This document shows, piece by piece, positions 1 to 6,489 of a stretch of 21,158 nt of DNA. Positions within the stretch are counted from its first letter, which is position 1. Each line of letters begins with the position of its first letter. The stretch comes from Pseudomonadota bacterium (GTDB lineage Bacteria; Pseudomonadota; Alphaproteobacteria; Acetobacterales; Acetobacteraceae). The notes under the pieces are model-generated. The model was not told where the DNA came from and did no database searches. It saw only the letters and a list, made by a program, of their open reading frames with translations. The stretch spans positions 1 through 21,158 of the forward strand of contig JAJXXT010000040.1 in NCBI GenBank assembly GCA_021780935.1, read 5' to 3'. The translations under genes were made by a program, and so were the position numbers.

Positions 1-27
1 CGCCGACCCACGGCCAGGGCGCTCCGT

Positions 28-101
28 TGGGGGATAGTTTAGCGGTAGAACTCCCGGCTCTGACCCGGGCAGCCTTGGTTCGAATCCAGGTCCCCCAGCC
101 A
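28..101 (+). tRNA. trnQ: tRNA-Gln (anticodon CUG)
   Basis: The full cloverleaf can be drawn by hand. The 7-bp acceptor stem pairs 28-34 with 91-97. The D arm is at 37-51. The anticodon stem pairs 53-57 with 65-69, its loop is 58-64, and the anticodon CTG is at 60-62. The T arm is at 74-90 with a TTCGAAT loop. The discriminator is G98 and the CCA end is encoded at 99-101. The first base pair is T-A, as is usual for glutamine tRNAs. CUG reads CAG codons. The gene also looks like an integration site: a recombinase remnant reads into it from the opposite strand. I found no second copy of its 3' end in the window. Confidence 0.96.
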
Positions 102-437
102 AATCTCAGATTTCGCTGATCTGGCGCTCTCGCCCGCCTCGATGCGGGTAGCGGATGCTACCGTTTCCACAAGTATATCAAAAGGTTGACGGAAGGTCGC
201 GACCACGTCGCCGTCCTCCCAGGTGCAGTTCGATAGCAGGACAGCGGGCATCACATCACCCGCGCGCTGTTCGAGCAGAATTTCCAGGAAAAAGTCCGCG
301 ATCCGCAATTCAACGCCGACATAAGCCCTTTGCTGGCAAGCGCATATAAATGGGATAGCGCCGCTGCGGCCGACGCTGGTACTACGCGTCTCATCCTGCT
401 CCTTCCGGGTGATCCGTGGAAAGGCGAAGGAGTGCAA
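39..437 (-). pseudogene. C-terminal remnant of a site-specific recombinase ending inside the tRNA-Gln gene
   Basis: The open - strand frame carries, from about position 326 down to 39, text that I recognise from the C-terminal end of alphaproteobacterial recombinase-family (serine recombinase type) proteins: FFLEILLEQRAGDVMPAVLLSNCTWEDG split over 326-240, then FRQPFD, then SEIWLGDLDSNQG. The last segment is the antisense translation of the tRNA-Gln gene (28-101), and the stop codon lies at 39-41 within the tRNA. The catalytic N-terminal part is absent; upstream of about 326 the frame (437-330) shows no recognisable recombinase sequence. This is seen directly. That the gene once drove integration at this tRNA is inferred from family behaviour. 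It could not be active as it stands. The exact left boundary of homology needs an alignment. Confidence 0.62.
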
Positions 438-442
438 GAGCC

Positions 443-1313
443 ATGAGCTCCCTCAACTCCATCGACATGCTTCTGGTAGACGACCTGTTTGAGCGGGAGA
501 ACGAGCGCGGTTACGTGCTGGATTTTTCCAATCGCACTTTCTCGCAATTCTTTGCCGGAGAGCTCAAGGTCGATATCGATGCGCCACGCTTTCAGGCGCG
601 AGGCACGTCCAAGATGAACCGCCTCCGGTGCTACCTTCAAACGGTGGACAACGCTGCGGCCTCGCGGGCGCTCAGGGTCTTGTGGGAGTATCGCGAAGCT
701 GTCCGACAACGCGCGCGTCGCGAGGAAACGGTGCCCAACGGCAGAGCGCGCCTGTTTGATTTGATCCGCAGGCTCGAAGGAGGCTTGCCGGCGTCATCAT
801 CTCGCAAGCCGCATAAGGCGGACCCGGCATGGCTGGAGCAGTTCGGAAAGGACTTGGTTGCCTTGTCAGCCATGGAACCGCAGCCACGCGGCTACGCATT
901 CGAGAAGCTTTTGAAGGCGCTCTTTGATGCTTTTGGCATGGAGGCCCGCGAGCCGTTCAGATTGCGCGGCGAGCAGATTGATGGAAGCTTCATGCTCGCC
1001 GAGGTGCCTTATCTTGTGGAAGCCAAGTGGCAGAACGCACAGACTGCCGCCGCAGATTTGCGCGCCTTCAATGCCAAGGTCGAGGATAAGGCGGCCTGGA
1101 CCCGCGGGCTGTTCATCAGCCAGAGCGGATTCACGGAGGACGGTCTGCATGCGTTCGGACGGGGTAAACGACTTATGTGCATGGACGGGGCTAGACCTGT
1201 TCGAAACACTGAATCGCGGATTGCACCTGTCAGATGTATTGCTCGGGAAGGTCCGGCGGGCGGGTGAAACTGGCGCGCCGTTCGTCCGCGTGCGCGATCT
1301 TTTTCCTGAATAG
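443..1313 (+). pseudogene. Restriction-endonuclease-like protein (PD-(D/E)xK fold), frameshifted near the 3' end
   Basis: The product is a putative DNA endonuclease. The conserved block lies at residues 148-248: a GYAFEKLLKALFDAFG helix with E154, then D180 in EQIDGSF, then the E193-A-K195 pair in VEAKW. That is the D...ExK layout of Mrr-like nucleases. Residues 1-100 form a helical N-terminal domain with no named match. ATG 443 is chosen because GAAGGAG lies at 426-432 ahead of it. At 1187-1190 a run of four G shifts the frame after CMDG, and the unshifted frame stops at 1267 after about 25 nonsense residues. In the other frame the natural end GLDLFETLNRGLHLSDVL...FVRVRDLFPE runs to the stop at 1311-1313. 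With one G removed the protein is 289 residues. This may be a true mutation, a sequencing error or, less likely, a slip site. The next gene starts 13 bp later on the same strand, which suggests a two-gene defence unit. Confidence 0.7.
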
Positions 1314-1326
1314 CGGATGCCAACCG

Positions 1327-2183
1327 ATGTTGAAGTTTAATGGTGCATGGCGGTTCGACTCTCCCGGTGAAATACCGGCTGGCGTCGTCAACGACTTCTT
1401 CGATTTGATCGGTAGAATCGCGTCGCAGAGCGAGAGGAGGCAAGCGGTGCTGGAGCATTTCAAGAGCTATTTCGCGAATGCGTCCGGCTCTGCAACAGTT
1501 TGGAGTTCGAACGAAAGTTGGGCGGAGTCTGACCTCGATAGTTACATGGAGTATGCTGCCAACAATGCTCCGCTGTTTATTGAGGCCTTCTACGATGCGT
1601 GTGAGACGCTCCAAGCCAACCATCCGGAATTTGCACTGCCTGACGTTGGGTGGATGAATCGCACGCTTTCCGACAACGGTGCCGGCTATGAAATACGACC
1701 GCCCGACCTCATCAACAGAAACCCACAGGTCGCTATAGCGCTTCCCGATCGCGTTGCGCTGCTCGATGAACAGGCCCAGGAGTTAATTCAGAAGTCACTC
1801 GCTGAATCCGAAAAGCTTCTGGCCGAAGGCCGCGACCGTCCTGCGGTTCAAGAGATATTGTGGTTGCTGGAGACCGTATCCACCGCATTCCAGGAGATCG
1901 AGACGGAAACGGGCACCGTGCGGGGAAGATACTTCAATAAAATCGCCGAGGACTTGCGGAGGCGGCATAAGGGCAAGACGCTGGAAATGGTGCTGAACTG
2001 GATGACAGCGCTGCATGGTTATCTGTCGTCGCCGACCGGCGGCGGCATACGGCACGGTGCCGATCTCAACGCCGGGATAGTATTGCAACCGAATGAAGCC
2101 CGTTATTCTACAACCTCATTCGTAGCTACATCTCCTTTCTTATCGCCGAGCACGAGCGACTGAGTAGAGCGCCCACGAACTAG
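1327..2183 (+). pseudogene. Abortive-infection C-terminus-like helical protein, frameshifted near the 3' end
   Basis: This is the second gene of the unit that begins with the endonuclease-like gene. The N-terminal 130 residues are unfamiliar. Residues 140-259 are strongly helical and contain TVRGRYFNKIAEDLRRR and then GGGIRHG (238-244), which recalls the RNK...HG region of abortive-infection C-terminal (PF14355-like, HEPN-related) domains. That assignment is by eye only. The unbroken frame runs to a TGA at 2161-2163 and ends in low-complexity text (YSTTSFVATSPFLSPSTSD). A one-base deletion near 2101-2103 explains this: in the +2 frame the expected helix LFYNLIRSYISFLIAEHERL follows NEAR directly and stops at 2181-2183. 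Restored length is about 285 residues. The stop touches the left edge of the IS remnant, so the original C-terminus may also have been cut. ATG 1327 is the start that keeps the conserved KFNGAWRFDSPGEIP opening. No function is established. Confidence 0.55.
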
Positions 2184-2515
2184 GGTCAGGACCCTTTACG
2201 CGACGCGGGGCGGCGTGATCCGTGGAGCGTGGGAGGCGCCCGATGCCCGACGTTCTGCTGTTGTCGGCGCCGCAGATGCGCCGCCTGGCGCCGCTGTTTG
2301 CCCGCTGGCGTGGCCGGCGCCGCGTGGATGACCGGCGGGTGATCAGCGGCATCGTCTACGTCATCCGCCATGGCCTTCGGTGGAAGGACGCGCCCCACGG
2401 CTACGGCCCGTACAAGACGCTCTACAACCGCCTCATCGGCTGGCGCCGGCCTCGCGTGTTCTCGCGCATTTCTGCAGCCTGAGAGGGTCCGGCTCAGGCA
2501 GATCGGAGGCAAGTT
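2182..2515 (+). mobile_element. IS5-family insertion sequence remnant
   Basis: This is a fragment of an IS5-family element containing the N-terminal part of its transposase. The left edge is placed at an AGGGTC-AG-GACCCT inverted repeat (2182-2195), directly after the preceding gene's stop. A right-hand inverted repeat is not visible, and most of the transposase including the DDE catalytic domain is gone. After the transposase stop, the text GEGPAQADR in another frame (to about 2515) may be a few more residues of the original protein. Boundaries are approximate. Confidence 0.5.
2243..2482 (+). pseudogene. IS5-family transposase, N-terminal fragment
   Basis: The 79 residues match the start of IS5-type transposases (DUF4096 domain). 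They include MRRLAPLF, RVDDRRVISGIVYVIRHGLRWKDAP and the YGPYKTLYNRLIGW segment, followed normally by a VF-RIF-A helix, seen here as VFSRISAA. The frame then ends at a TGA (2480-2482). The DDE catalytic region is missing, so the product cannot transpose. ATG 2243 is preceded by GGGAGG at 2231-2236; a GTG at 2222 in the same frame is less likely. The remnant separates the damaged defence pair from the metabolic genes and marks past rearrangement at the edge of the island. Confidence 0.85.
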
Positions 2516-2541
2516 GTTCTGACTTCCATGTTCTCCGGAGC

Positions 2542-2575
2542 AAAAAATCCGGCCAGATGATTCTTTATGGCCGGA
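2542..2575 (-). terminator. Intrinsic terminator on the - strand
   Basis: On the - strand an 8-bp GC-rich stem (TCCGGCCA 2575-2568 with TGGCCGGA 2555-2548) closes a 12-nt loop and is followed at once by six T (2547-2542). That is the form of a rho-independent terminator for leftward transcription. On the + strand no T run follows the stem. No - strand gene ends just before it. The nearest one upstream is the FAD oxidoreductase at 3566, on the far side of lysR. Confidence 0.6.
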
Positions 2576-2622
2576 CGCCCCTCTAAGGGCTTGGCGCCGC
2601 TACCGCCGTGCCTTACTCGCCT

Positions 2623-2645
2623 GCCTCGCCACGTTCCGGCGAGGC
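2623..2645 (+). promoter_or_regulatory. Hairpin covering the likely ribosome binding site of the first lysR gene
   Basis: There is a perfect 8-bp inverted repeat: GCCTCGCC (2623-2630), a 7-nt loop, then GGCGAGGC (2638-2645). The right arm holds the only SD-like bases (GGCGAGG) ahead of the ATG at 2655, at 9-nt spacing. Folding would hide that site. It could instead be a DNA operator read as a palindrome. Function is inferred. Confidence 0.4.
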
Positions 2646-2654
2646 CCGACCGCT

Positions 2655-3581
2655 ATGGCGAACCGTCCGCTTCTGAACCTGCGCCAGATTGAAGTGTTCC
2701 GCAGCGTCATGCTCACGGGGAGCGTCGTCGGCGCGGCGCGCGCGCTGGGGGTCTCTCAGCCCGGGATCACGCGGATGATCCGCCACATCGAGTCCCGGCT
2801 CGGCGTCATGCTGTTCCAGCGTCGCCACGGCCGCCTCGCCGCAACGGAGGAAGCACGCTCGCTCTACCGCGAGGTGCAGCGTGTCTATGAGGGCGTGGAG
2901 GCGGTGCAGGCGCTCGCCGCGGGTCTGCGCGACGGGACCGATGTTCGCTTGCGCGTCCTCACCAGCCCCAACATGGGCTTCGTCGTGCTGCCACGCGCGA
3001 TGGCGAGGCTAGCCGAAGAATTTCCCCACCTGCGCCTGGCGCTCGAGGTCGCACCAGCCACGGATATGCTCGCTCGTCTGATCGCGGGGCGCGCGGAGAT
3101 CGCCTTCTCCTCGGTGCCGCTGCAACACCCGATGCTCGATACGGCCGCAATCGGCGAATGGCGCATGGTCTGCGTCCTCCCCGCACGCCACCGGTTGCTC
3201 CGGCGCCGGCAACTGGACCCCGTCGAGATCCTGCGCCAACGCCATGTAACGTTCGCCCCCGACACCCCACAGGGCGCGGTGATCCGGACCTGGCTCGCCC
3301 GGCACGGGATCGAACCTTTGGTCTCGGTCGAGGTGCGCGCGGGCCAGCTCGCCTGCGCGCTGGTACGCGCCGGCATGGGCATCGGCTTCGTCGACGACAT
3401 CACCGCCACGAGCTACGCCGACCACGGCCTCGTCACGCGCCCGCTCGACGCGTCGCCGCGATTTCCCATCACCTGCGCGACCAGCACACAGACACCGCCA
3501 CCCGCCGCCGCAACGCGCCTGCGCGAACTCGTCTGCGCGGAGTTGCAGCACGCCGCAGCGGGCGATCAGCCGGCGAGATAG
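2655..3581 (+). CDS. LysR-family transcriptional regulator
   Basis: A 308-residue protein of normal LysR length. The winged helix-turn-helix is at residues 9-67 (LNLRQIEVFRSVMLTGSV, then AARALGVSQPGITRMIRHIE), and the periplasmic-binding-type effector domain spans about 95-295. The LNLRQIE-F opening is the type seen in OccR/NocR-like regulators of opine catabolism, and the second LysR of this window shares it. The gene converges on the FAD oxidoreductase/MFS operon and its last 16 bp overlap the FAD oxidoreductase gene (3566-3581). Start 2655 has only a weak SD (GGCGAGG) that sits inside a hairpin. The likely target is the MFS/FAD operon, whose upstream region has a T-N11-A palindrome, though LysR genes usually lie divergent from their targets and this one does not. 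Effector unknown. Confidence 0.92.
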   Translation: MANRPLLNLRQIEVFRSVMLTGSVVGAARALGVSQPGITRMIRHIESRLGVMLFQRRHGRLAATEEARSLYREVQRVYEGVEAVQALAAGLRDGTDVRLRVLTSPNMGFVVLPRAMARLAEEFPHLRLALEVAPATDMLARLIAGRAEIAFSSVPLQHPMLDTAAIGEWRMVCVLPARHRLLRRRQLDPVEILRQRHVTFAPDTPQGAVIRTWLARHGIEPLVSVEVRAGQLACALVRAGMGIGFVDDITATSYADHGLVTRPLDASPRFPITCATSTQTPPPAAATRLRELVCAELQHAAAGDQPAR

Positions 3582-4846
3582 GCCCCGGCGCCGGCGAGCC
3601 GCGTGCGCAGCGCCGCGACGTCAAGCTCACCGGCAGACGCATTGGCCCGCACCATCGCCGCTGCGGCGCTGCCGGCCGCCTGCCCGATTGCCATACAGGT
3701 CGGCATCACGCGCACCGAGGCATGCGCCTCATGTGTCGCGGAAATCCCGCGCCCCGCTACGAGCGCGTTGTCCATCCCTTCGGGAACCAGCGAGCGGAAC
3801 GGGATGTCGTAACTATGATCGGCGCCAAGCGTCGAAAAGCTGAGGCCACCACCCGCCGGCGGATGGATGTCGAGCGGATAGGCCCCGACCGCAATGACAT
3901 CAGCAAACCGGCGCCCAGCTCTGACATCCTCCCCGGTCAGCACGTACCGCCCGGCGATCCGCCGGCTCTCGCGGATGCCGAGCTGGGCTGCAATCGCCAC
4001 CAGCCGCCCACCACCGCAACCTGGAACGGCGTCGCGAAGGTAACCGGCCGCCGCGACCGCCTGCCGCCGCGCCTCGATCTCGCCGCGGCTCAACGCGAAG
4101 GGATCGGTCGCGTCGACCGCAACGCGGCTGACGTTGAACCATCCGTCGCGGGTGCCCGGGATGATGCTCGCATGCAGCGCCGCGCGCGCCAGCGCGCCGC
4201 TCTCGTATCCACGCCGCGCCAACGCCCCTCGCTCCTCGGCAGGGATCGCCTCGAAGACGTCGACATCGATCGGACCAAAACGGAACATCATCGTTCCTGG
4301 CTGCAACGCCTCGTCGTCACCAAGCGGCAGGAAAGCGGCGCCGGCGCGGTGCAGCACATCGAGGTCGCCGGAAGCGTCGATGACCGCGCGTGGCTGAACC
4401 CGTACCGGCCCGGCCTTGGTCAGCACCTCAACCGCCGTGATCGTCCTGCCCTTGCGGGTCACCGCCAACACCATCGCCTGGAACAGCGGCGCCGCCCCCG
4501 CCTCGCAGACGATCTCGTCGAGCACCAGCTTGAGTATCTCGGGATCGTAGGGAACGTGGTCCATCCGGTGGCCGGTGGACATCATGAAATGCCGGTGCCC
4601 CTGCGCACCGCCGCGCTCGCCCAGCCGCCGCACGATCTCCTCGGCGATGCCCTGGACCACCTGTCGCCCCGCCGCCGTCTCCCATCCGACAAACTGGCCC
4701 ACCGCCGCCGCCGTCGCGCTGCCGCCAAGAAATCCCCAGCGCTCGACGAGCAGCACCTCGGCCCCCTCGCGCGCGGCGGCGACCGCGGCCGCGACACCCG
4801 CCATCCCGCCGCCGCAGACCAGCACGTCGGGCGCAAGCGATGTCAT
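3566..4846 (-). CDS. FAD-dependent oxidoreductase (FAD_oxidored family)
   Basis: A 426-residue flavoprotein. The N-terminal Rossmann fold has the dinucleotide motif CGGGMAG (residues 11-17) and the ribose-binding acid in VLLVER (E35), followed by GGSATAA. A second conserved block, RGISATHEAHASVRVMPTC then MAIGQAAG near the C-terminus, is typical of the FAD_oxidored (PF12831) family, whose members oxidise or reduce varied small acids. No signal peptide or membrane segment, so cytoplasmic. ATG 4846 overlaps the MFS stop by 4 bp (ATGA), so translation is probably coupled to the transporter. The longer open frame upstream is unrelated sequence inside the MFS gene. The transporter presumably imports its substrate, which cannot be named. 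The 3' end overlaps the convergent lysR by 16 bp. Confidence 0.9.
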   Translation of the reverse strand: MTSLAPDVLVCGGGMAGVAAAVAAAREGAEVLLVERWGFLGGSATAAAVGQFVGWETAAGRQVVQGIAEEIVRRLGERGGAQGHRHFMMSTGHRMDHVPYDPEILKLVLDEIVCEAGAAPLFQAMVLAVTRKGRTITAVEVLTKAGPVRVQPRAVIDASGDLDVLHRAGAAFLPLGDDEALQPGTMMFRFGPIDVDVFEAIPAEERGALARRGYESGALARAALHASIIPGTRDGWFNVSRVAVDATDPFALSRGEIEARRQAVAAAGYLRDAVPGCGGGRLVAIAAQLGIRESRRIAGRYVLTGEDVRAGRRFADVIAVGAYPLDIHPPAGGGLSFSTLGADHSYDIPFRSLVPEGMDNALVAGRGISATHEAHASVRVMPTCMAIGQAAGSAAAAMVRANASAGELDVAALRTRLAGAGAYLAG

Positions 4847-6201
4847 GCCGCGGCGCCGACGACCTCGGAGGCCCCGCCGAGACGGCGCGAGAGCACGAAG
4901 GCACAGACCGAGGCGAGCAGCGCCGGCACCGCGGCCGCAATGAACAGGTCGCCAGTGGGCCATTGCATCGCCAGCAGCATGCCGCCAATGCTGGGGCCGA
5001 GGATGGAGCCGGCGCGTCCAATGCCAAGCGCCCAACCGATCCCGGTCGCACGCAGGCTCGCGGGGTAGATGAGCGCGCCCACCGCATTCGCTCCGGTCTG
5101 TGTGCCGATGACGAAGAACCCGGCCAGGAACGCGACGAGCGTGAACGACCCCACCGAGCCACCAACGACGGAAAACAGCGCCAGGCTCGCCGCGCCGCCG
5201 AGAAAGCCAAGCCCGATCACCGCCATCGCCTCCAGCCGTCGCGCCAGCAGCGAGAGCAGGATGGTCCCGATCAAACTGCCCAGCTGCAGCGTCGAACCGG
5301 CACGCACCGCGTCCGCCACGCTGAGGCCCGAGGCATGGGCCAGCGTCGGCAACCAGGACACCATGAAGTAGAGCGCCAGGATATTGGTGAAAAACATCGC
5401 CCAAAGAAACGCGGTCCTGACCGCGCGTCCCTCGGCGAAGAGACGTCCCACGGGAAAACCCGCCGCGCGCTCGCCCATTCGCACCACGGCCATGGGATCA
5501 GCCGCGACGCCAGGGATCAGCCGTTTCAGGATCGCAGCGATCGCCGCGCCATCTCCCCGACGGCCCAGATCCTCGATCGAGCGCGGCAGCCAGACAAGGA
5601 GCGCCGCGAGCAGGACGAGCGGGGTCACCCCACCCAGCAGGAAGACAGCGCGCCAGCCCAGTGCCGGCAACATGCGGGCGGCAATCATCCCACCGCCGCC
5701 GGCGCCGACGGCAAAGCCGCAATAGACGAGCATCACAGCGGTGGAACGAATGCGCCGTGGGGAGAATTCTGCGGCGAACGCGACCGCGATGGGTGTTGCA
5801 CCACCAAGGCCAAGCCCGGAGACCGCGCGCCAGAGCACGAGTGTACCGATGCCGCTTGCCCCCATCGTCGCTAGCGTCCCGGCCGCGAAGAGAAGGATGG
5901 ACAGGCACAGCATCGTCTTGCGGCCGGCGCGATCGGCGAGCGGGCCGAACACCAGCGCGCCGATAGTCGTGCCCACCAGCCCGCTCGAGAAAACCGGCCC
6001 GAGCATGGAGCGGCTGATGTGCAGCGAGCTCGTGAGAACGGGCGCAACATAGGAGATTACCTGTACATCGAACCCGTCGACCGCGATGACGAGCGCGCAC
6101 AGGAACAGCACGCTCAATCCGAAAGCATTCAGGCGGTTTTCGTCGATCGCCGTCGTGACATCGAGCTCACCGAGCCGGATGGCGCGCAACGCATGCTCCA
6201 T
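4843..6201 (-). CDS. MFS transporter, aromatic acid:H+ symporter (AAHS) type
   Basis: A 452-residue permease with about twelve hydrophobic segments. Signature features of the AAHS group are the DGFD motif in the first membrane helix (residues 42-45) and the cytoplasmic loop GPLADRAGRK (86-95). The WRAVSGLGLGG and FSPRRIRSTAVM segments are also family-typical. The family imports small aromatic or other organic acids with protons across the inner membrane. ATG 6201 is preceded by GGAGGGG at 8-nt spacing. It is the first gene of a two-gene operon with the FAD oxidoreductase (4-bp overlap), so import and first oxidation of one compound is a reasonable inference. The 288-bp upstream region carries palindromes suited to regulator binding. 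Specificity within the family cannot be read from sequence. Confidence 0.9.
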   Translation of the reverse strand: MEHALRAIRLGELDVTTAIDENRLNAFGLSVLFLCALVIAVDGFDVQVISYVAPVLTSSLHISRSMLGPVFSSGLVGTTIGALVFGPLADRAGRKTMLCLSILLFAAGTLATMGASGIGTLVLWRAVSGLGLGGATPIAVAFAAEFSPRRIRSTAVMLVYCGFAVGAGGGGMIAARMLPALGWRAVFLLGGVTPLVLLAALLVWLPRSIEDLGRRGDGAAIAAILKRLIPGVAADPMAVVRMGERAAGFPVGRLFAEGRAVRTAFLWAMFFTNILALYFMVSWLPTLAHASGLSVADAVRAGSTLQLGSLIGTILLSLLARRLEAMAVIGLGFLGGAASLALFSVVGGSVGSFTLVAFLAGFFVIGTQTGANAVGALIYPASLRATGIGWALGIGRAGSILGPSIGGMLLAMQWPTGDLFIAAAVPALLASVCAFVLSRRLGGASEVVGAAA

Positions 6202-6281
6202 GGTCCGTTCCCCTCCGCTGGGCGCCTCGCCGGCGCCTTGTCATTGCCAGGGAATGTCGCGCCCGGCACCAGACGCGCGCA

Positions 6282-6318
6282 ATGACCAAGATCGCACTCG
6301 GTCATAACATCATGTTAT
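6282..6318 (-). promoter_or_regulatory. Palindromic operator candidates upstream of the MFS/FAD operon
   Basis: Two inverted repeats lie next to each other. ATGACC (6282-6287) and GGTCAT (6300-6305) are 12 nt apart. ATAACA-TCA-TGTTAT (6304-6318) has perfect 6-bp arms and contains TAACATCATGTTA, a dyad that fits the T-N11-A LysR box. It lies about 105-120 bp ahead of the MFS start codon. The rest of 6202-6489 holds no gene; a perfect palindrome GGACCGGTCC lies at 6446-6455. I cannot place -35 and -10 boxes with confidence. Confidence 0.45.
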
Positions 6319-6489
6319 CGACAACGTCAGTTCAGTCGCGACAGCCCTCACGCGCCCGGCACGCCGTCCACTCCTCCCGATCAGGGGAGCAGAAGCAGAA
6401 ATTTCCACCCGTAAACGACCCAGTTCACCGGGGAAAGATCAAATCGGACCGGTCCTGTGCCGGCCGCCCGGCTGAGCGGCATCTGGCGT

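Noticed and set aside
28..101. Direct repeat of the tRNA-Gln 3' end as a second attachment site in the window
   Set aside because: I scanned for the GGTTCGAATCCAGG segment and found no other copy, so the far island boundary cannot be placed here.
3158..5068. 636-codon + strand open frame running from inside lysR across the FAD and MFS genes
   Set aside because: It crosses recognisable genes on both strands and its translation is Arg/Pro/His-rich noise.
6446..6472. GGACCGGTCC palindrome and a 5-bp stem (6459-6472) as terminator of the set 1 operon
   Set aside because: Stems are short and no clear T run follows on the - strand; left as an unassigned palindrome.
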